Source of the DNA: an uncultured Prevotellaceae bacterium
GTDB taxonomy: Bacteria; Bacteroidota; Bacteroidia; Bacteroidales; Bacteroidaceae
Assembly: GCA_900543815.1 (NCBI GenBank)
Contig: UQST01000013.1
Span: forward strand, 6,613 to 70,612
Length of the DNA: 64,000 bases
Direction: 5' to 3'
This document shows, one piece after another, positions 9,467-18,995 of this stretch. The position numbers and the translations under genes are program-made. Each line of letters starts with the position of its first letter. Within the stretch, counting starts at the first letter, position 1. The notes beneath the pieces were generated by a model. It did no database searches and was not told the origin of the DNA. It saw only the letters and a program-made list of their open reading frames with translations.

Positions 9467-12400
9467 TTATTTGACCAAAGTCTTCTTGCCGTTGATGATG
9501 TAGATGCCGGGCTGGTTGATGCGTGTAACGCGGCGGCCTTGCAGGTCATACACCTTGTTCTGTCCCTCGGCATCCTCCTCGAGCACGCTGTTGATGCTGG
9601 TGGCATCTATCACGAAGGCATCTTCCCACACGTAGGTGAAGGGGGTGTTGTTGCCAGTGGAAGCTACCACCTCGGTGCCTGAAGCATTGAGCACGCAGCC
9701 GCCTGTGCTGCTGCCCCATGTGCCGGGAATCACCTGGGTGTCGGTGGCAGTGAGGTTCACTTTGCCCTTGAATATCACAGGCTTGCCGGCAGGAGCAGTC
9801 TGGCGGTCCTTCTTCAGGTGCACACCTTCGAGCACACCCACATATCCCTCCTTGACGTCGAAGGGCAGACTGAGTGCCTGGTGCAGGGTGCCGCCCTTGG
9901 TGAAGGTAGCTTTCTCTGCTGTGAAGGCAGTGGGGATGAAGAAAGGCTTCTCGCCATCCACCACCAGCGACTGGGCTTTCATGTCGCTGTTGACCACATT
10001 GGTCTGTGCGAGCAGTCCGGCTGTGGGTGCCTTCTTCTCATCATCAGGCTCGACGATATAGGCGACAGAGTTGGCGGGCAGTTCGCTGATGCGGCTCTCA
10101 CCCTTCTCTCCTGTGCCGTAGTAATACACCTTGTGGGGAGTGGGGTTGCCTGCATAGTAGGCGATGATTTCACCTCTGTATGCCTTGGGAGCATAGGGTA
10201 CTATCACGTCGTAGCCGTTTCCTTCGGCTGCCATGATGGTGAAGTTGTCGCCCAACTTGTTTACAACGTTGTTGGGGAGGGTGAATGTGTTCTTGTTGGA
10301 GAGGAACACCAGTTTGCCTTCAGAGTTGTATATCTTGTAGCCTATAGCGCCGCTACCGAACATGCGGTAGGTGGTTTTACCCTGGCTGTAGCTCGTGAGA
10401 TAGTAGTAGCCATTGGTGGTGTAATCGTCCACGAAGTCGCCCCACTGGCCCACGTCAGAGTATCCTATGCGGCGTGTTTCGTTGCTCTCGTAGTCCACAC
10501 GAACGTCTCTGCTGGGCTTGCCTTCCAGCGGTCCGTTCTTGATGGTGGGCGATTCCTTCACACGGTCATCAATGAAGATGATGTTGGGACCCTTGGGATA
10601 GCGGTGCATGTATGCCTTTGCCTCGTCGATGTCTTTCTGTGTGGTGGTCACCCAGTAGTCGTTATAGTCACCGATGTAGCGTTTCTCCTGAGGATGGAAG
10701 AAACCATATACCTCGAAGAACTCGCTGAGGTCGGCCTGGGCTGCATCGCATATCTTCTTGGCCAGATGCAGGTAATTCTGTCTGCCGTAGGTGATGTATC
10801 CGCCCACCGCCTTGCCCGAACCGTTCTTGAGAGAACTGTCGTAATCGCCGCTGCGCTTGCTCATGGGATCCTCGCGGAGCAGCTTGAAGAGGGTCTGGTA
10901 GAAGCGTGGGTTGTGGCCCTGAGCATGATAGTAGAGGTAGAGCTGGAAGTACATACGTGTCTGTGTCCAGATGCTCATGTCGAACCAGCTCTTTCCGTCG
11001 GCAAAGTAATTGAGGGCATCATGCACGGCATTGCCGCGTGTGGTGCTTACTCCTTGCAGGAACACGTTCACGTTAGCGAAGAGGTTGTTCGACACCTCGG
11101 TAGCTCCCACTACGTTGATAAGGTCTTGGTGGTTGTGGCCCATCTCGTGGCTGGGTCCCCACATGGTACCTGAGTTGGTGGTGAGATTTTTGTAGTTGAG
11201 GATGGAATTCAGCGTGCCGTCGCTGTAGTAGGTACCATAGTTGGTAGCGTACATATAGCCGTGGTCGGCCGAGAAAGCGTTCCAGATGTTGCGGAAGCGT
11301 CCCTTCAGGTGCTCCTCAAATCCCATCAGTTCGTCCTCGCTCTGGCATATCTTGTTCCATACACGCACGATACCCTCCATCTCATTGTTGCTGTTGGCGA
11401 GCGCCTTCTTCACCAGGTCGCACAGCATGACGTGTACCACACGGTCACCCTTCATGTTGATGATGTTGCTCTTGTCCAGCAGCTTCTCGCGCAGCAGCAT
11501 CCAGTCCTCGTTGGTCATACCGCGTGTGAGGTCGAAGTAACCCTGCAGCTCACCTCCCTCGATGTGGATCTTCATGTCGGGATAGTTGGCCAGGTATTTC
11601 TCGGGATCATTGAGCTGGTAGAATACATACAGAGTGCTTGGCTCGTTCATTACCACCATATTGAGGCCGGCATTGAGTCGGTATGTGCTGCCTGTCTGGT
11701 GTGCACCGGGTGCGTTGCTGTCCTTCACCACCTCGAGCTGCAAGGTGCAGTCGGAGCTGGGCTGCTGATCAACGTAGATGTAGATGATATCCCCCGTCTT
11801 GCCCACGATGCCAGTGGGGCCGGAGAGCTTGCCAAAGGCGTATCTCGAACCAGCATAGGCAGTCTGGTTCATGCGGCTGTGGTTACTATATACCTTATAG
11901 TCGTCGCGCACGCGGAAGAACTTTTCAAAGTCGCGGCTGTAGCCATTGTCGCGCGTATATACCTGCCAGGTGTTGTTCTTCACCTTCTTCACCATCGCCT
12001 TGATGGCATCGGGCAGGATGTGGTAATCGGCGTTGGCCTCCAGCTGCTCGTCGGTGAGCGCCTGGATGTTGTCCTTCAGAGTGGTGCAGGCTTTGTCCTT
12101 GAAGAGTTTGGCAAGAGCCTTGTTGTAGGTGCCGATGTTGGCCTTCAGGTTGTTGAAGGCGTTCAGCTCGTCGCGTCCCTGCTGTATGAACTCGTCGGTG
12201 AGCTGTACCTCCTCGAATCCCCATGTGCTGGTCACCAGTCCGTTGGTGTTCCATCCCACCACGTTGGATGCCTGGTCGCAGTGCAGACCACGTGAACCTT
12301 CATCCACGATGTAGTAGTTGTAGGTGCTTTCGTCACCGTTGTTGCGCATGATGAATCCCTGTGTGGGTTTGGCTTCCTGCGTGCTGTAGATGACGCTCAC

Positions 12401-13642
12401 GTTGCCTCCCTGGCGTGAGATATAGCGCTGGGTGCACATGTTCTGTATGGCAAAGTCGTTGCCCACCTTCACCAGCGTCCAGTACTGAGAGAGTTTGTCT
12501 TCCTTGAGAGCCTCACAGCTGACGTTGTGTGAGTTGGTTCCCTCGTTCATGTAAGTCTTGTAGTTGATGTTGTGGATGCGGTAGTACTTGCCTGCCTGAG
12601 GAATCTTGTACTTGCTGTTGGCCATCAGATCTTCCTTCACCTTGTCCAGGTCGAAGTTCTCCACAAGCGTTATGGTCCAGTCGCAACCATCATCTCCTTC
12701 GCGTGTCCACTTGTACAGCGAGGTTCCGTCATTGCCCAGGTTGAGACATTCCTTGCCCGAGAAGTCGGCGTTGGAAGCAATATTGATGTAGCTGGAGTTG
12801 TTTGCGTTGTTCACGCTGCCCTCGATGTAGAGCCTTGCAGCGCTTGTGCCGGGAGTGCGGAAGTCGTTTCCGGGGGTGAGGAAAGCGCCTGTGCTGGCAT
12901 TGCGCAGCGTGTATCCGTCGCCGCTCTTGTTCAGTATCCACACCTGTGCCAGGTCGGTCTCCAGCGCCTGAGTTCCCTGTACCTTGTCGCCTATCTGTGC
13001 CAGGTTGGCGGTGGGAGTGCGTCGGCTGGTGAGTCGCACCAGTCCGCCTTTGCCTAATACATATTTAATATAGGCGTTGCCGGTGAGCTCTCCGGTGCTC
13101 TTGAGTATGGCTTCACGTATGGTCCAGTCGCGGTCGCCGTTGAGCGAACCTGTAGAGGTGGTGCCAGTGAGTGCGCCGTTGTTGTCCTGCAGGATGTATC
13201 GGCCATTGCTGCGCAGTATCCAGTGGCCTGCGTTGTCGTTGAATGGATTGATGGTGTAGCCGCTTGAGGAGACAGGAGTCTGCAGGGTGCTCTTGTCGCT
13301 GGTGGGCTTGATGAGTCCGAAGTAGCGGCCTCGTGCGGTCTTCAGATAATACTTGCCCTCGGTGTCTGTGCTCTCCAGCTGCACCAGATAGCCCAGATTG
13401 GAGTCTGCTTCCAGTCCGTGGGGAGAGGTGGTGGTGAGGCCAAGGGTGTTGTTGTTGCCTTCTCGGATGAAGCGTCCAGTGCCTGTGCAGCTGATGAAAT
13501 ACCACTTTCCGGTCTCCAGGCTGGTGACGGTATTGCCCATGGACAGCACCTTTCCCGAGAAGTCTTCTGTCTCTGCCCAGGTGTGGACAGTGCCTGCCAA
13601 TGCCAATAGCATCGTAAGCAGAAGGGTGTAGAGTTTGTTCAT
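9467..13642 (-). CDS. Secreted M60-family zinc metallopeptidase, copy B
   Basis: This is a 1391-residue paralogue of the protein at 319-4494, with the same domain order: signal peptide (MNKLYTLLLTMLLALAG), trefoil-like repeats, M60 region, C-terminal VYDLQGRR...PGIYIINGKK tail. The zinc motif HEMGH lies at residues 832-836 and the third ligand Glu at 849, the same numbers as in copy A. The frame is open upstream to 13720, but that extension would translate a terminator hairpin, so ATG 13642, directly before the signal peptide, is the start. No TAnnTTTG box lies between that hairpin and the start. Expression may therefore depend on read-through from the 1203-residue gene upstream. The M60 assignment is firm; mucin as substrate is inferred from the family. 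Confidence 0.92.
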   Translation of the reverse strand: MNKLYTLLLTMLLALAGTVHTWAETEDFSGKVLSMGNTVTSLETGKWYFISCTGTGRFIREGNNNTLGLTTTSPHGLEADSNLGYLVQLESTDTEGKYYLKTARGRYFGLIKPTSDKSTLQTPVSSSGYTINPFNDNAGHWILRSNGRYILQDNNGALTGTTSTGSLNGDRDWTIREAILKSTGELTGNAYIKYVLGKGGLVRLTSRRTPTANLAQIGDKVQGTQALETDLAQVWILNKSGDGYTLRNASTGAFLTPGNDFRTPGTSAARLYIEGSVNNANNSSYINIASNADFSGKECLNLGNDGTSLYKWTREGDDGCDWTITLVENFDLDKVKEDLMANSKYKIPQAGKYYRIHNINYKTYMNEGTNSHNVSCEALKEDKLSQYWTLVKVGNDFAIQNMCTQRYISRQGGNVSVIYSTQEAKPTQGFIMRNNGDESTYNYYIVDEGSRGLHCDQASNVVGWNTNGLVTSTWGFEEVQLTDEFIQQGRDELNAFNNLKANIGTYNKALAKLFKDKACTTLKDNIQALTDEQLEANADYHILPDAIKAMVKKVKNNTWQVYTRDNGYSRDFEKFFRVRDDYKVYSNHSRMNQTAYAGSRYAFGKLSGPTGIVGKTGDIIYIYVDQQPSSDCTLQLEVVKDSNAPGAHQTGSTYRLNAGLNMVVMNEPSTLYVFYQLNDPEKYLANYPDMKIHIEGGELQGYFDLTRGMTNEDWMLLREKLLDKSNIINMKGDRVVHVMLCDLVKKALANSNNEMEGIVRVWNKICQSEDELMGFEEHLKGRFRNIWNAFSADHGYMYATNYGTYYSDGTLNSILNYKNLTTNSGTMWGPSHEMGHNHQDLINVVGATEVSNNLFANVNVFLQGVSTTRGNAVHDALNYFADGKSWFDMSIWTQTRMYFQLYLYYHAQGHNPRFYQTLFKLLREDPMSKRSGDYDSSLKNGSGKAVGGYITYGRQNYLHLAKKICDAAQADLSEFFEVYGFFHPQEKRYIGDYNDYWVTTTQKDIDEAKAYMHRYPKGPNIIFIDDRVKESPTIKNGPLEGKPSRDVRVDYESNETRRIGYSDVGQWGDFVDDYTTNGYYYLTSYSQGKTTYRMFGSGAIGYKIYNSEGKLVFLSNKNTFTLPNNVVNKLGDNFTIMAAEGNGYDVIVPYAPKAYRGEIIAYYAGNPTPHKVYYYGTGEKGESRISELPANSVAYIVEPDDEKKAPTAGLLAQTNVVNSDMKAQSLVVDGEKPFFIPTAFTAEKATFTKGGTLHQALSLPFDVKEGYVGVLEGVHLKKDRQTAPAGKPVIFKGKVNLTATDTQVIPGTWGSSTGGCVLNASGTEVVASTGNNTPFTYVWEDAFVIDATSINSVLEEDAEGQNKVYDLQGRRVTRINQPGIYIINGKKTLVK

Positions 13643-13670
13643 TTTGGCGTAATTGATATTGTTGAAAAGG

Positions 13671-13708
13671 AAAAAAAGAAGCCCACTCCGCATACCGGAG
13701 CGGGCTTC
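13671..13708 (-). terminator. Terminator or attenuator between 1203-residue gene B and M60 copy B
   Basis: GAAGCCCACTCCG pairs with CGGAGCGGGCTTC over 13 positions with one mismatch. A run of seven T follows on the minus strand. It ends only 29 bp before the M60 start codon, so it may limit rather than abolish expression of the peptidase. The same hairpin type occurs at 4924-4954 in copy A. Confidence 0.82.
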
Positions 13709-13731
13709 CGCAGTTGTCATTCTCTGTTTTC

Positions 13732-13769
13732 GGAGTGTCTGGATAGCCTCGCGGCCTTCCAGACACTCC
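13732..13769 (-). other. Long hairpin in 3' region of 1203-residue gene B
   Basis: GGAGTGTCTGGA and TCCAGACACTCC form a perfect 12-bp stem around a 14-nt loop. There is no T run, so it may be an RNA-stability hairpin rather than a terminator. It sits between the 88-bp repeat copy and the terminator. Confidence 0.7.
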
Positions 13770-13773
13770 TTTC

Positions 13774-13862
13774 ATTAACCATTAACTTTACTTTCGTTCA
13801 AACATATTGTCGTTTCGGGAATTCCAATGATAGCCTTTCGGCTCTCCTTGTTATTCCGCTCA
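13774..13862 (-). repeat. Diverged 88-89-bp copy of the 3' end of 1203-residue gene B
   Basis: The sequence after the stop of the gene at 13860 matches the 88-bp repeat at 4999-5174 (shared GATAGCCTTTCGGCTCTCC and TTGTTATTCCGCTC) and ends in a second, degenerate copy of the stop-codon region (ATTAACCATTAACTT). There is one extra copy here against two in the other cassette. Confidence 0.75.
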
Positions 13863-16800
13863 CTTAACCATCACCTTTACTCCACCGATGATGTAGAGGC
13901 CGCGACCCATAGCTCTTACGTCGCTGATGGTGCCGTTCTTCTTCACCAGTTTGCCGTCGATGGTGTAGATGTCATTGCGGTTGTTGAGTACGGTGGTCAC
14001 CTTCTCGATGGCGTTGGGATCACGTGTCAGAGTGAATACCAAGTCGTAATCCTCAGCGTTGAAGTTCTCGATGGTGTTCTCTGCGGGTACGATGTAGGCG
14101 GTGTTGGCGCTCACGTCACGTGTGCTCTTGAAGCCCTTCATACCGGCAGCCTCCTCAAAGTGGTTGCCCTCCTGGCCGAAGTTACCACCTGCTACCACCA
14201 CGTTCTTGTACTCATCCACCCACTTGTAGGCGTATGTACCGTGGATACCATTGATGGTGTCGGGCTCAGCGGCAAATGGCTCGTTGCTCAGAGTAAGCTC
14301 CTCTGCCTCCTTCTCCACTTCCTTGTCGAATGACTTGGTATCACCATTGATGTAGAGAACAGGCTGTCCGGGCTTGGCCTCCTCAATCTTCTTGAAGGCG
14401 AGGCTGATCTCTGTGTCGTTGATAGAAGCACCCTGGTACTCGAAGATCTCACCCAGAGAGGGCTTGTAGCCAATGCCGTAGCACCAGAACTGCATGCTGT
14501 TGGGCATTATCTTCAGCTTGGCTGTCTCAGGCATTTCTTCACCTTCCTGGTCCTCTACCTCGTCGATGAAGAAGGCGCTGTTGGTGTTGATGCCATCGGC
14601 ATTCCATGTTACCAGTGAGTGACCAGACCTGGCTGCGTGCAGATATACAGGCTCGTCATAGAGCTCCTTACCGTCGATAGAACGTGCGTGGATGACGCAC
14701 TTGCCCAGACCTACAGCCTTCACGTCGAACAGACCTGGCTTGATGCCCAGTGTGATCCACTCGCTGCGTGCACCAACGCCTACATACAGGCCGCTCTTGT
14801 GCTGGATATAGTATGCGCTGTCGCCTGCTGCTATGAAGCGGAATGAAGCCTGGTCATAGGTGTCGAGAACAGTGGTGGGATCCACGAAGCGCAGGTTCTG
14901 ACCAATGGCAATCTCGTTCAGGCTGAGGGGAGTCACCAGCTTTTTGGTCTCATCTACGGTTACTTCGTCGGCAGTTGCCAGTACGTTGTTGAAGAAGGCA
15001 CCGATGTTGTTGTCGTTGGTGTTACCCTTGTCCCAACCATACTTGTCGTAGTTCTCCTCGCTGTCATAGCGGAATGAGTACCACTTGCCGGTCTGTACCT
15101 TGTTGGCAGAAGCCAGGATGTTGTCGGCTGTCTCAGTAATATTGGCAGCATACTCGTCCACTTTCTCCTGTGTGAAGATACCTGCCTTCAGGTAGGCGTT
15201 GGCCTCGGCAATCAGAGCGCTCAGTGCGCCACCGCCTGCACCCTCTGTCCACTGACCGGGGTTAGAACCGAGTACGATGATGTCGGCCGCACTCTTCTTG
15301 TTGTTGATGGTGCTCACCAGGTCGTTGATGTTGACCAGCTTCTCCAGGAATGCATTCACAGCACCTTCCAGTGCGAGGATGTCTTCCTTGGTCAGCTCTT
15401 CGGTATCCAGGCCGTGTGCCTTCTGCAGTTCTGTCTCCAGAGTGGTGGCTACTTCGCCCATCTGAGCAAACTGAGTCTTGCCGTCTATCACAGCGGGATA
15501 GAGCTGGAAGCGTGCCATGTGGGCATATCCACGTGTAGATTTGATTCCAGAACCAGCAGTATTGTCGATATAGAAGCGCAGATACTTGTAGCCGCCCAGT
15601 GTGGTAACCAGCTCGCTGCGAACGTCTGCCTGACCGTTGTACCAAGGTGTGTTCAGGCTGTCGATACGTGTCCAGCTGGCCTCTGACTCGTCTGCCAGAG
15701 ATGCCTCATCGTTAGAACCATATACTGTCATGGCTGTGATGTGGTCGTTGGCTGCGTTGCGGCGCTTGATATAAGCCTGGATCTGGGTACCTTCAGCAAT
15801 AGGGTCGTCCAGAGTCACCTGGAACCAGTGTGTGTGAGCAGGCACAGAAGAAGTCCAGTCACTGTGCCAGTATGTTGCATCGTTGCCGTCAAACAGGTTG
15901 TTGAATGAGCTGCCCTGCGGACCCTCCTTTTCTTCTGGGCAGGTGAAGGGGCTTGAGAACTGCTCGCCTCTGTTGAGGATGCCCTCGCCATATGTTACTG
16001 TGAAGGCATCGTTCTTGGCTGCTGCCATGGCAGAGTCACCTGTGGCAATCAGTCTCTCATAGCGCTTCACCATCTTCTCGTGGTCCTTGAAGGGAGCATA
16101 CTCCTCCACGAGACGGTTCACGGTCTCGTCATCTACGGGATCCAGAATCCACTGTGACTCACCTGTCCAGGGCTGCCATCCCACCACATCACCGCTTACG
16201 CCGGCACCATTGTTGTGTCCGCCGCAGTGTGTGTAGCTGTGTGTGCCGCCGCCAATCTTGCGGAAAGAGATCACCACTCTGCCGTCGTCTGTACGTCTGA
16301 TGAGCAGGAACTCCATGTTCATGTCGCTCTCCTTGGCCAGTGTGGCTGTCTTGCCCTTATCGATATAGTTGATGACGCCGTCGGTAGCAAGGTTCTTCAC
16401 CTTGAACACATTCTCGTCAATCTTCTCCAGATGCCACAGGAAGCGGCAGTCGGTAGAGTCCAGGTTGGCCCACTTCACCTGCATGGGGTCCAGTGTGGCG
16501 TACATTGCCTTGGTGGGATGAGTGGTCACCTCCTCGGTGTATTCGTTGCCGTCCGCATCTACCTTGGGCACTGTGGTGGTGTTGGTCCATGAGAAGGTGC
16601 TCACGATACGGTAGTTGCCGCTGTTGACCACCAGCTTCACCTCCTTTGACTTGAAGTATGCCCAGCCGTCGTCGATAGCCTTGAACTCAGCTTTTATCTC
16701 CTCGTTGGTCAGCTCGTCATTCTCGCCTGTGGCAAAGTCAAATACGTTCTGGATGTGTGCCAGCCATGCATCATACTCCTCCTGAGTGATGTCATACTGA

Positions 16801-17471
16801 CCCACTTCTGTACCTATGTCCAGCTTCTTGTTGCCTGTCAGGTAAGCGTCATACTTATCTACATATTCACCGGCTGTGTTGAGCAGCGATGTGCGCTCGT
16901 CCATATCGGTGAGTGTAATGGGATAGATGGTCCAGGTGTTGTTGCCGCCTGATTGTGTGATCTTGCCTTCACCCCAGGGTGAAAGGTCGTTGCCCTTACC
17001 GTTGTTATCCACACGGGCCTGGAAGTCAGCTACGTTCACACCGAAGTTGCCGGGCTCGTCGTTGATGTTGTAAACGTTGAACAGGGCAGCCTTCTCGGGA
17101 TCAGAAGAGGTGAAGAGCTCCTCTGTCATCCAGTTGCCGGTACCGAACTGGATCTTGTAGATGCCCTCCAGCTCGGTGGAGATGAAGCGTACCAGGTAGA
17201 GAGCCTTCTTTGTAGCCTCGTCGCCGGTAGTCACTACATCGATACCATTAGACATACGTACGCGACGCTCGGAGCAGTTGTCGTCTGCCCAATAGCCACC
17301 GCCATTACGCTTGTTGAATACCAGATACCACTCTGTGTCGGGTGTCATGGTCTCCGCTGCTTCTTCGTAATCCACTGCCTTCAGCTTCAGCTCGTCGAGC
17401 TGTGCCATTGCTGGCAGGCTGAACAGTGCTACAAACAGCAACGTCAAGAGAGATGTAATCTTACTTCTCAT
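13860..17471 (-). CDS. Secreted discoidin-domain-like protein, copy B (1203 aa)
   Basis: This is the full-length paralogue of the protein at 5173-8784 and has the same length. It has a signal peptide (SLLTLLFVALFSLPAMAQ), a lectin-like segment with THCGGHNNGAG and VGW...QWILDPVDD, and an F5/8 type C segment with NNLFDGNDATYWHSDW near residue 535. It ends in the tail IYTIDGKLV...GRGLYIIGG. No enzyme motif was recognised. The gene lies directly upstream of M60 copy B in the transcription direction, the same order as in the other cassette. A binding or accessory role in attacking glycoproteins is inference from domain type and neighbour. Confidence 0.8.
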   Translation of the reverse strand: MRSKITSLLTLLFVALFSLPAMAQLDELKLKAVDYEEAAETMTPDTEWYLVFNKRNGGGYWADDNCSERRVRMSNGIDVVTTGDEATKKALYLVRFISTELEGIYKIQFGTGNWMTEELFTSSDPEKAALFNVYNINDEPGNFGVNVADFQARVDNNGKGNDLSPWGEGKITQSGGNNTWTIYPITLTDMDERTSLLNTAGEYVDKYDAYLTGNKKLDIGTEVGQYDITQEEYDAWLAHIQNVFDFATGENDELTNEEIKAEFKAIDDGWAYFKSKEVKLVVNSGNYRIVSTFSWTNTTTVPKVDADGNEYTEEVTTHPTKAMYATLDPMQVKWANLDSTDCRFLWHLEKIDENVFKVKNLATDGVINYIDKGKTATLAKESDMNMEFLLIRRTDDGRVVISFRKIGGGTHSYTHCGGHNNGAGVSGDVVGWQPWTGESQWILDPVDDETVNRLVEEYAPFKDHEKMVKRYERLIATGDSAMAAAKNDAFTVTYGEGILNRGEQFSSPFTCPEEKEGPQGSSFNNLFDGNDATYWHSDWTSSVPAHTHWFQVTLDDPIAEGTQIQAYIKRRNAANDHITAMTVYGSNDEASLADESEASWTRIDSLNTPWYNGQADVRSELVTTLGGYKYLRFYIDNTAGSGIKSTRGYAHMARFQLYPAVIDGKTQFAQMGEVATTLETELQKAHGLDTEELTKEDILALEGAVNAFLEKLVNINDLVSTINNKKSAADIIVLGSNPGQWTEGAGGGALSALIAEANAYLKAGIFTQEKVDEYAANITETADNILASANKVQTGKWYSFRYDSEENYDKYGWDKGNTNDNNIGAFFNNVLATADEVTVDETKKLVTPLSLNEIAIGQNLRFVDPTTVLDTYDQASFRFIAAGDSAYYIQHKSGLYVGVGARSEWITLGIKPGLFDVKAVGLGKCVIHARSIDGKELYDEPVYLHAARSGHSLVTWNADGINTNSAFFIDEVEDQEGEEMPETAKLKIMPNSMQFWCYGIGYKPSLGEIFEYQGASINDTEISLAFKKIEEAKPGQPVLYINGDTKSFDKEVEKEAEELTLSNEPFAAEPDTINGIHGTYAYKWVDEYKNVVVAGGNFGQEGNHFEEAAGMKGFKSTRDVSANTAYIVPAENTIENFNAEDYDLVFTLTRDPNAIEKVTTVLNNRNDIYTIDGKLVKKNGTISDVRAMGRGLYIIGGVKVMVK

Positions 17472-17582
17472 AATGTTGTTTGTTTAGTGAGTAATATTGT
17501 AGTTTCTTTTCTCTTTCTTTTCTTTGTCTTGTACAATGTCGTCTTCTGCCGCTAAAAAGGGTCAAGCAACATCGTTGCACTT

Positions 17583-17591
17583 GCAAATATA
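17583..17591 (-). promoter_or_regulatory. -7 promoter box for 1203-residue gene B
   Basis: The minus strand reads TATATTTGC, a full match to TAnnTTTGC, about 110 nt before the start codon. The intergenic gap 17472-17837 otherwise holds the divergent promoter box listed next and nothing else recognised. Confidence 0.7.
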
Positions 17592-17728
17592 GGTCAACAC
17601 ATTGTATTATTTGTCGGGGGGGCATTTTTCTTCGGACATTTAACTCTATTTAACAATTCAGAGGGGCTTGCTGTCAAAAGGGACGAGAAAATGTCGATGA
17701 TTTGTTTGGGCGACTTTCGTGAAATGCC

Positions 17729-17737
17729 TAACTTTGT
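17729..17737 (+). promoter_or_regulatory. -7 promoter box for methyltransferase-like gene
   Basis: TAACTTTGT is preceded by TTTG at 17705-17708, about 20 bp upstream, a fair match to the Bacteroidetes -33/-7 arrangement. The start codon is 100 nt downstream. Confidence 0.55.
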
Positions 17738-17837
17738 AGAAACAAATCCCTAAGCGGGCAAAACGGGCGCGAGAGGTTCTGTTCTTCGGCGCCGGCAGTT
17801 TCGTGCGGGCAGGGGAGGAGCAAAAACTGAGTGCAAA

Positions 17838-18365
17838 ATGAACATGCTGGACAATCCCTTGGTGTGGCTTATGCGCATCCGCCATCGCTGCGGCTATGGT
17901 GTACACTCGCCGTTTGCCTTCCGTTTCCTCACCGATGTGGTGTATGAGCGCACACCCTATTATGCCTACAGCACGCTCGATGCGTCGCTGCCGCTGGCCT
18001 ATAGCATGCGCAGGCAGAAGGGGCTGCATCTGATGTTCAGAATAGCCAACTGGCTGCAGCCTGCTGTTGCCGTGCTGTCCCAGGGAGCCTGTCACACCCG
18101 CCGCTATCTGCTGGCTGGCTGCCGGCGCACCCTTGTATTGGCCGATGCACCCGCCCAGGGAGCCGACCTCATAGTGCTGCGCGAGCCCGATGAGCGGGCT
18201 GCACAAATGGTGAGGGCAGGTGGCGTGCTCATCCTTGACAATCTGCAGCAGCATCGGGAGTGGTTTCGCCGTTTGCCTGCAACAGTAACCTTTGACTTGT
18301 ATGACTTGGGTGTGGCCATCTACGAAGAACGCCTCACCAAACAACACTACATAATAAACTTCTGA
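17838..18365 (+). CDS. Methyltransferase-like protein of Bacteroidetes
   Basis: The product has 175 residues. The N-terminus contains GYGVHSPFAFRFLTDVV...YYAY, a signature I associate with a Bacteroidetes family annotated as SAM-dependent methyltransferase-like or hypothetical. The middle has LVLADAP and ADLIVLREP, which could be the nucleotide-fold strands, and RAGGVLILDN follows as a typical methyltransferase-like strand-turn. The classic glycine-rich SAM loop is not obvious, so activity is uncertain. Its stop codon abuts the start of the adenosyltransferase gene (TGAATG), so the two are probably one operon. Confidence 0.65.
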   Translation: MNMLDNPLVWLMRIRHRCGYGVHSPFAFRFLTDVVYERTPYYAYSTLDASLPLAYSMRRQKGLHLMFRIANWLQPAVAVLSQGACHTRRYLLAGCRRTLVLADAPAQGADLIVLREPDERAAQMVRAGGVLILDNLQQHREWFRRLPATVTFDLYDLGVAIYEERLTKQHYIINF

Positions 18366-18923
18366 ATGAAAAAGAGTAACGTATATACCTGCACCGGCGA
18401 TGGCGGGCAGACTTCGCTTGCCGACGGTACCCGCGCCAGCAAGTGTTGTGCGCGGCTGGAGAGTTATGGCGAAGTGGATGAACTCAACTGCCACGTGGGA
18501 CTCTTGCTTTCGCTGGTGGCCAATGAGCAGATAGAGGAGATGCTGCTGGAGGTGCAGAGGACGCTCTTCAGCGTGGGAGCCATGCTGGCCACACCGCCTC
18601 AGGCTGCCCATGCAGTACGCCATGCGGTCACCGACCAGCAGGTACATGCCCTGGAGCATACTATCGACCTGTTGCACGACGGACTGCCGCCCTGGCGCGG
18701 ATTTACCCTTCCGGGAGGCACCCAGGCAGCCTCGCAAGCCCAGGTGTGCAGGGCTGTCTGCCGCAGGGCAGAACGCCGCATCTGCACCCTTGCCGAGATG
18801 GAGGGAGGAGTGGATTCTTGCTTGCTGGCCTACGTCAACCGCCTGAGTGACATGTTCTATGTATTGGCACTCCGACTGAATTATCTTGACGGGAAAGAAG
18901 AAAAAATGTGGCTTCAGAGATAG
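18366..18923 (+). CDS. Cob(I)alamin adenosyltransferase, PduO type
   Basis: This 185-residue enzyme would transfer the adenosyl group of ATP to cob(I)alamin to make coenzyme B12. The N-terminal VYTCTGDGGQTSLADGTR corresponds to the ATP-binding loop of PduO-type enzymes (TGDxGxTSL), followed by ESYGEVDELN. The C-terminal part carries CRRAERR and YVNRLSDMFYVLA, both standard motifs of the family. It starts immediately after the preceding stop codon. No cobalamin riboswitch was seen upstream. Length and motifs fit a complete gene. Confidence 0.92.
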   Translation: MKKSNVYTCTGDGGQTSLADGTRASKCCARLESYGEVDELNCHVGLLLSLVANEQIEEMLLEVQRTLFSVGAMLATPPQAAHAVRHAVTDQQVHALEHTIDLLHDGLPPWRGFTLPGGTQAASQAQVCRAVCRRAERRICTLAEMEGGVDSCLLAYVNRLSDMFYVLALRLNYLDGKEEKMWLQR

Positions 18924-18941
18924 AGTGTGAAGAAATAGTTG

Positions 18942-18950
18942 TATATTTGC
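18942..18950 (+). promoter_or_regulatory. -7 promoter box for DUF2795 gene
   Basis: TATATTTGC lies 45 nt before the start codon at 18996, a full match to TAnnTTTGC. Confidence 0.7.
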
Positions 18951-18995
18951 GCCCCGAATTCAAGAAAAAGCGTTAAATATATAATATAATAAGGT

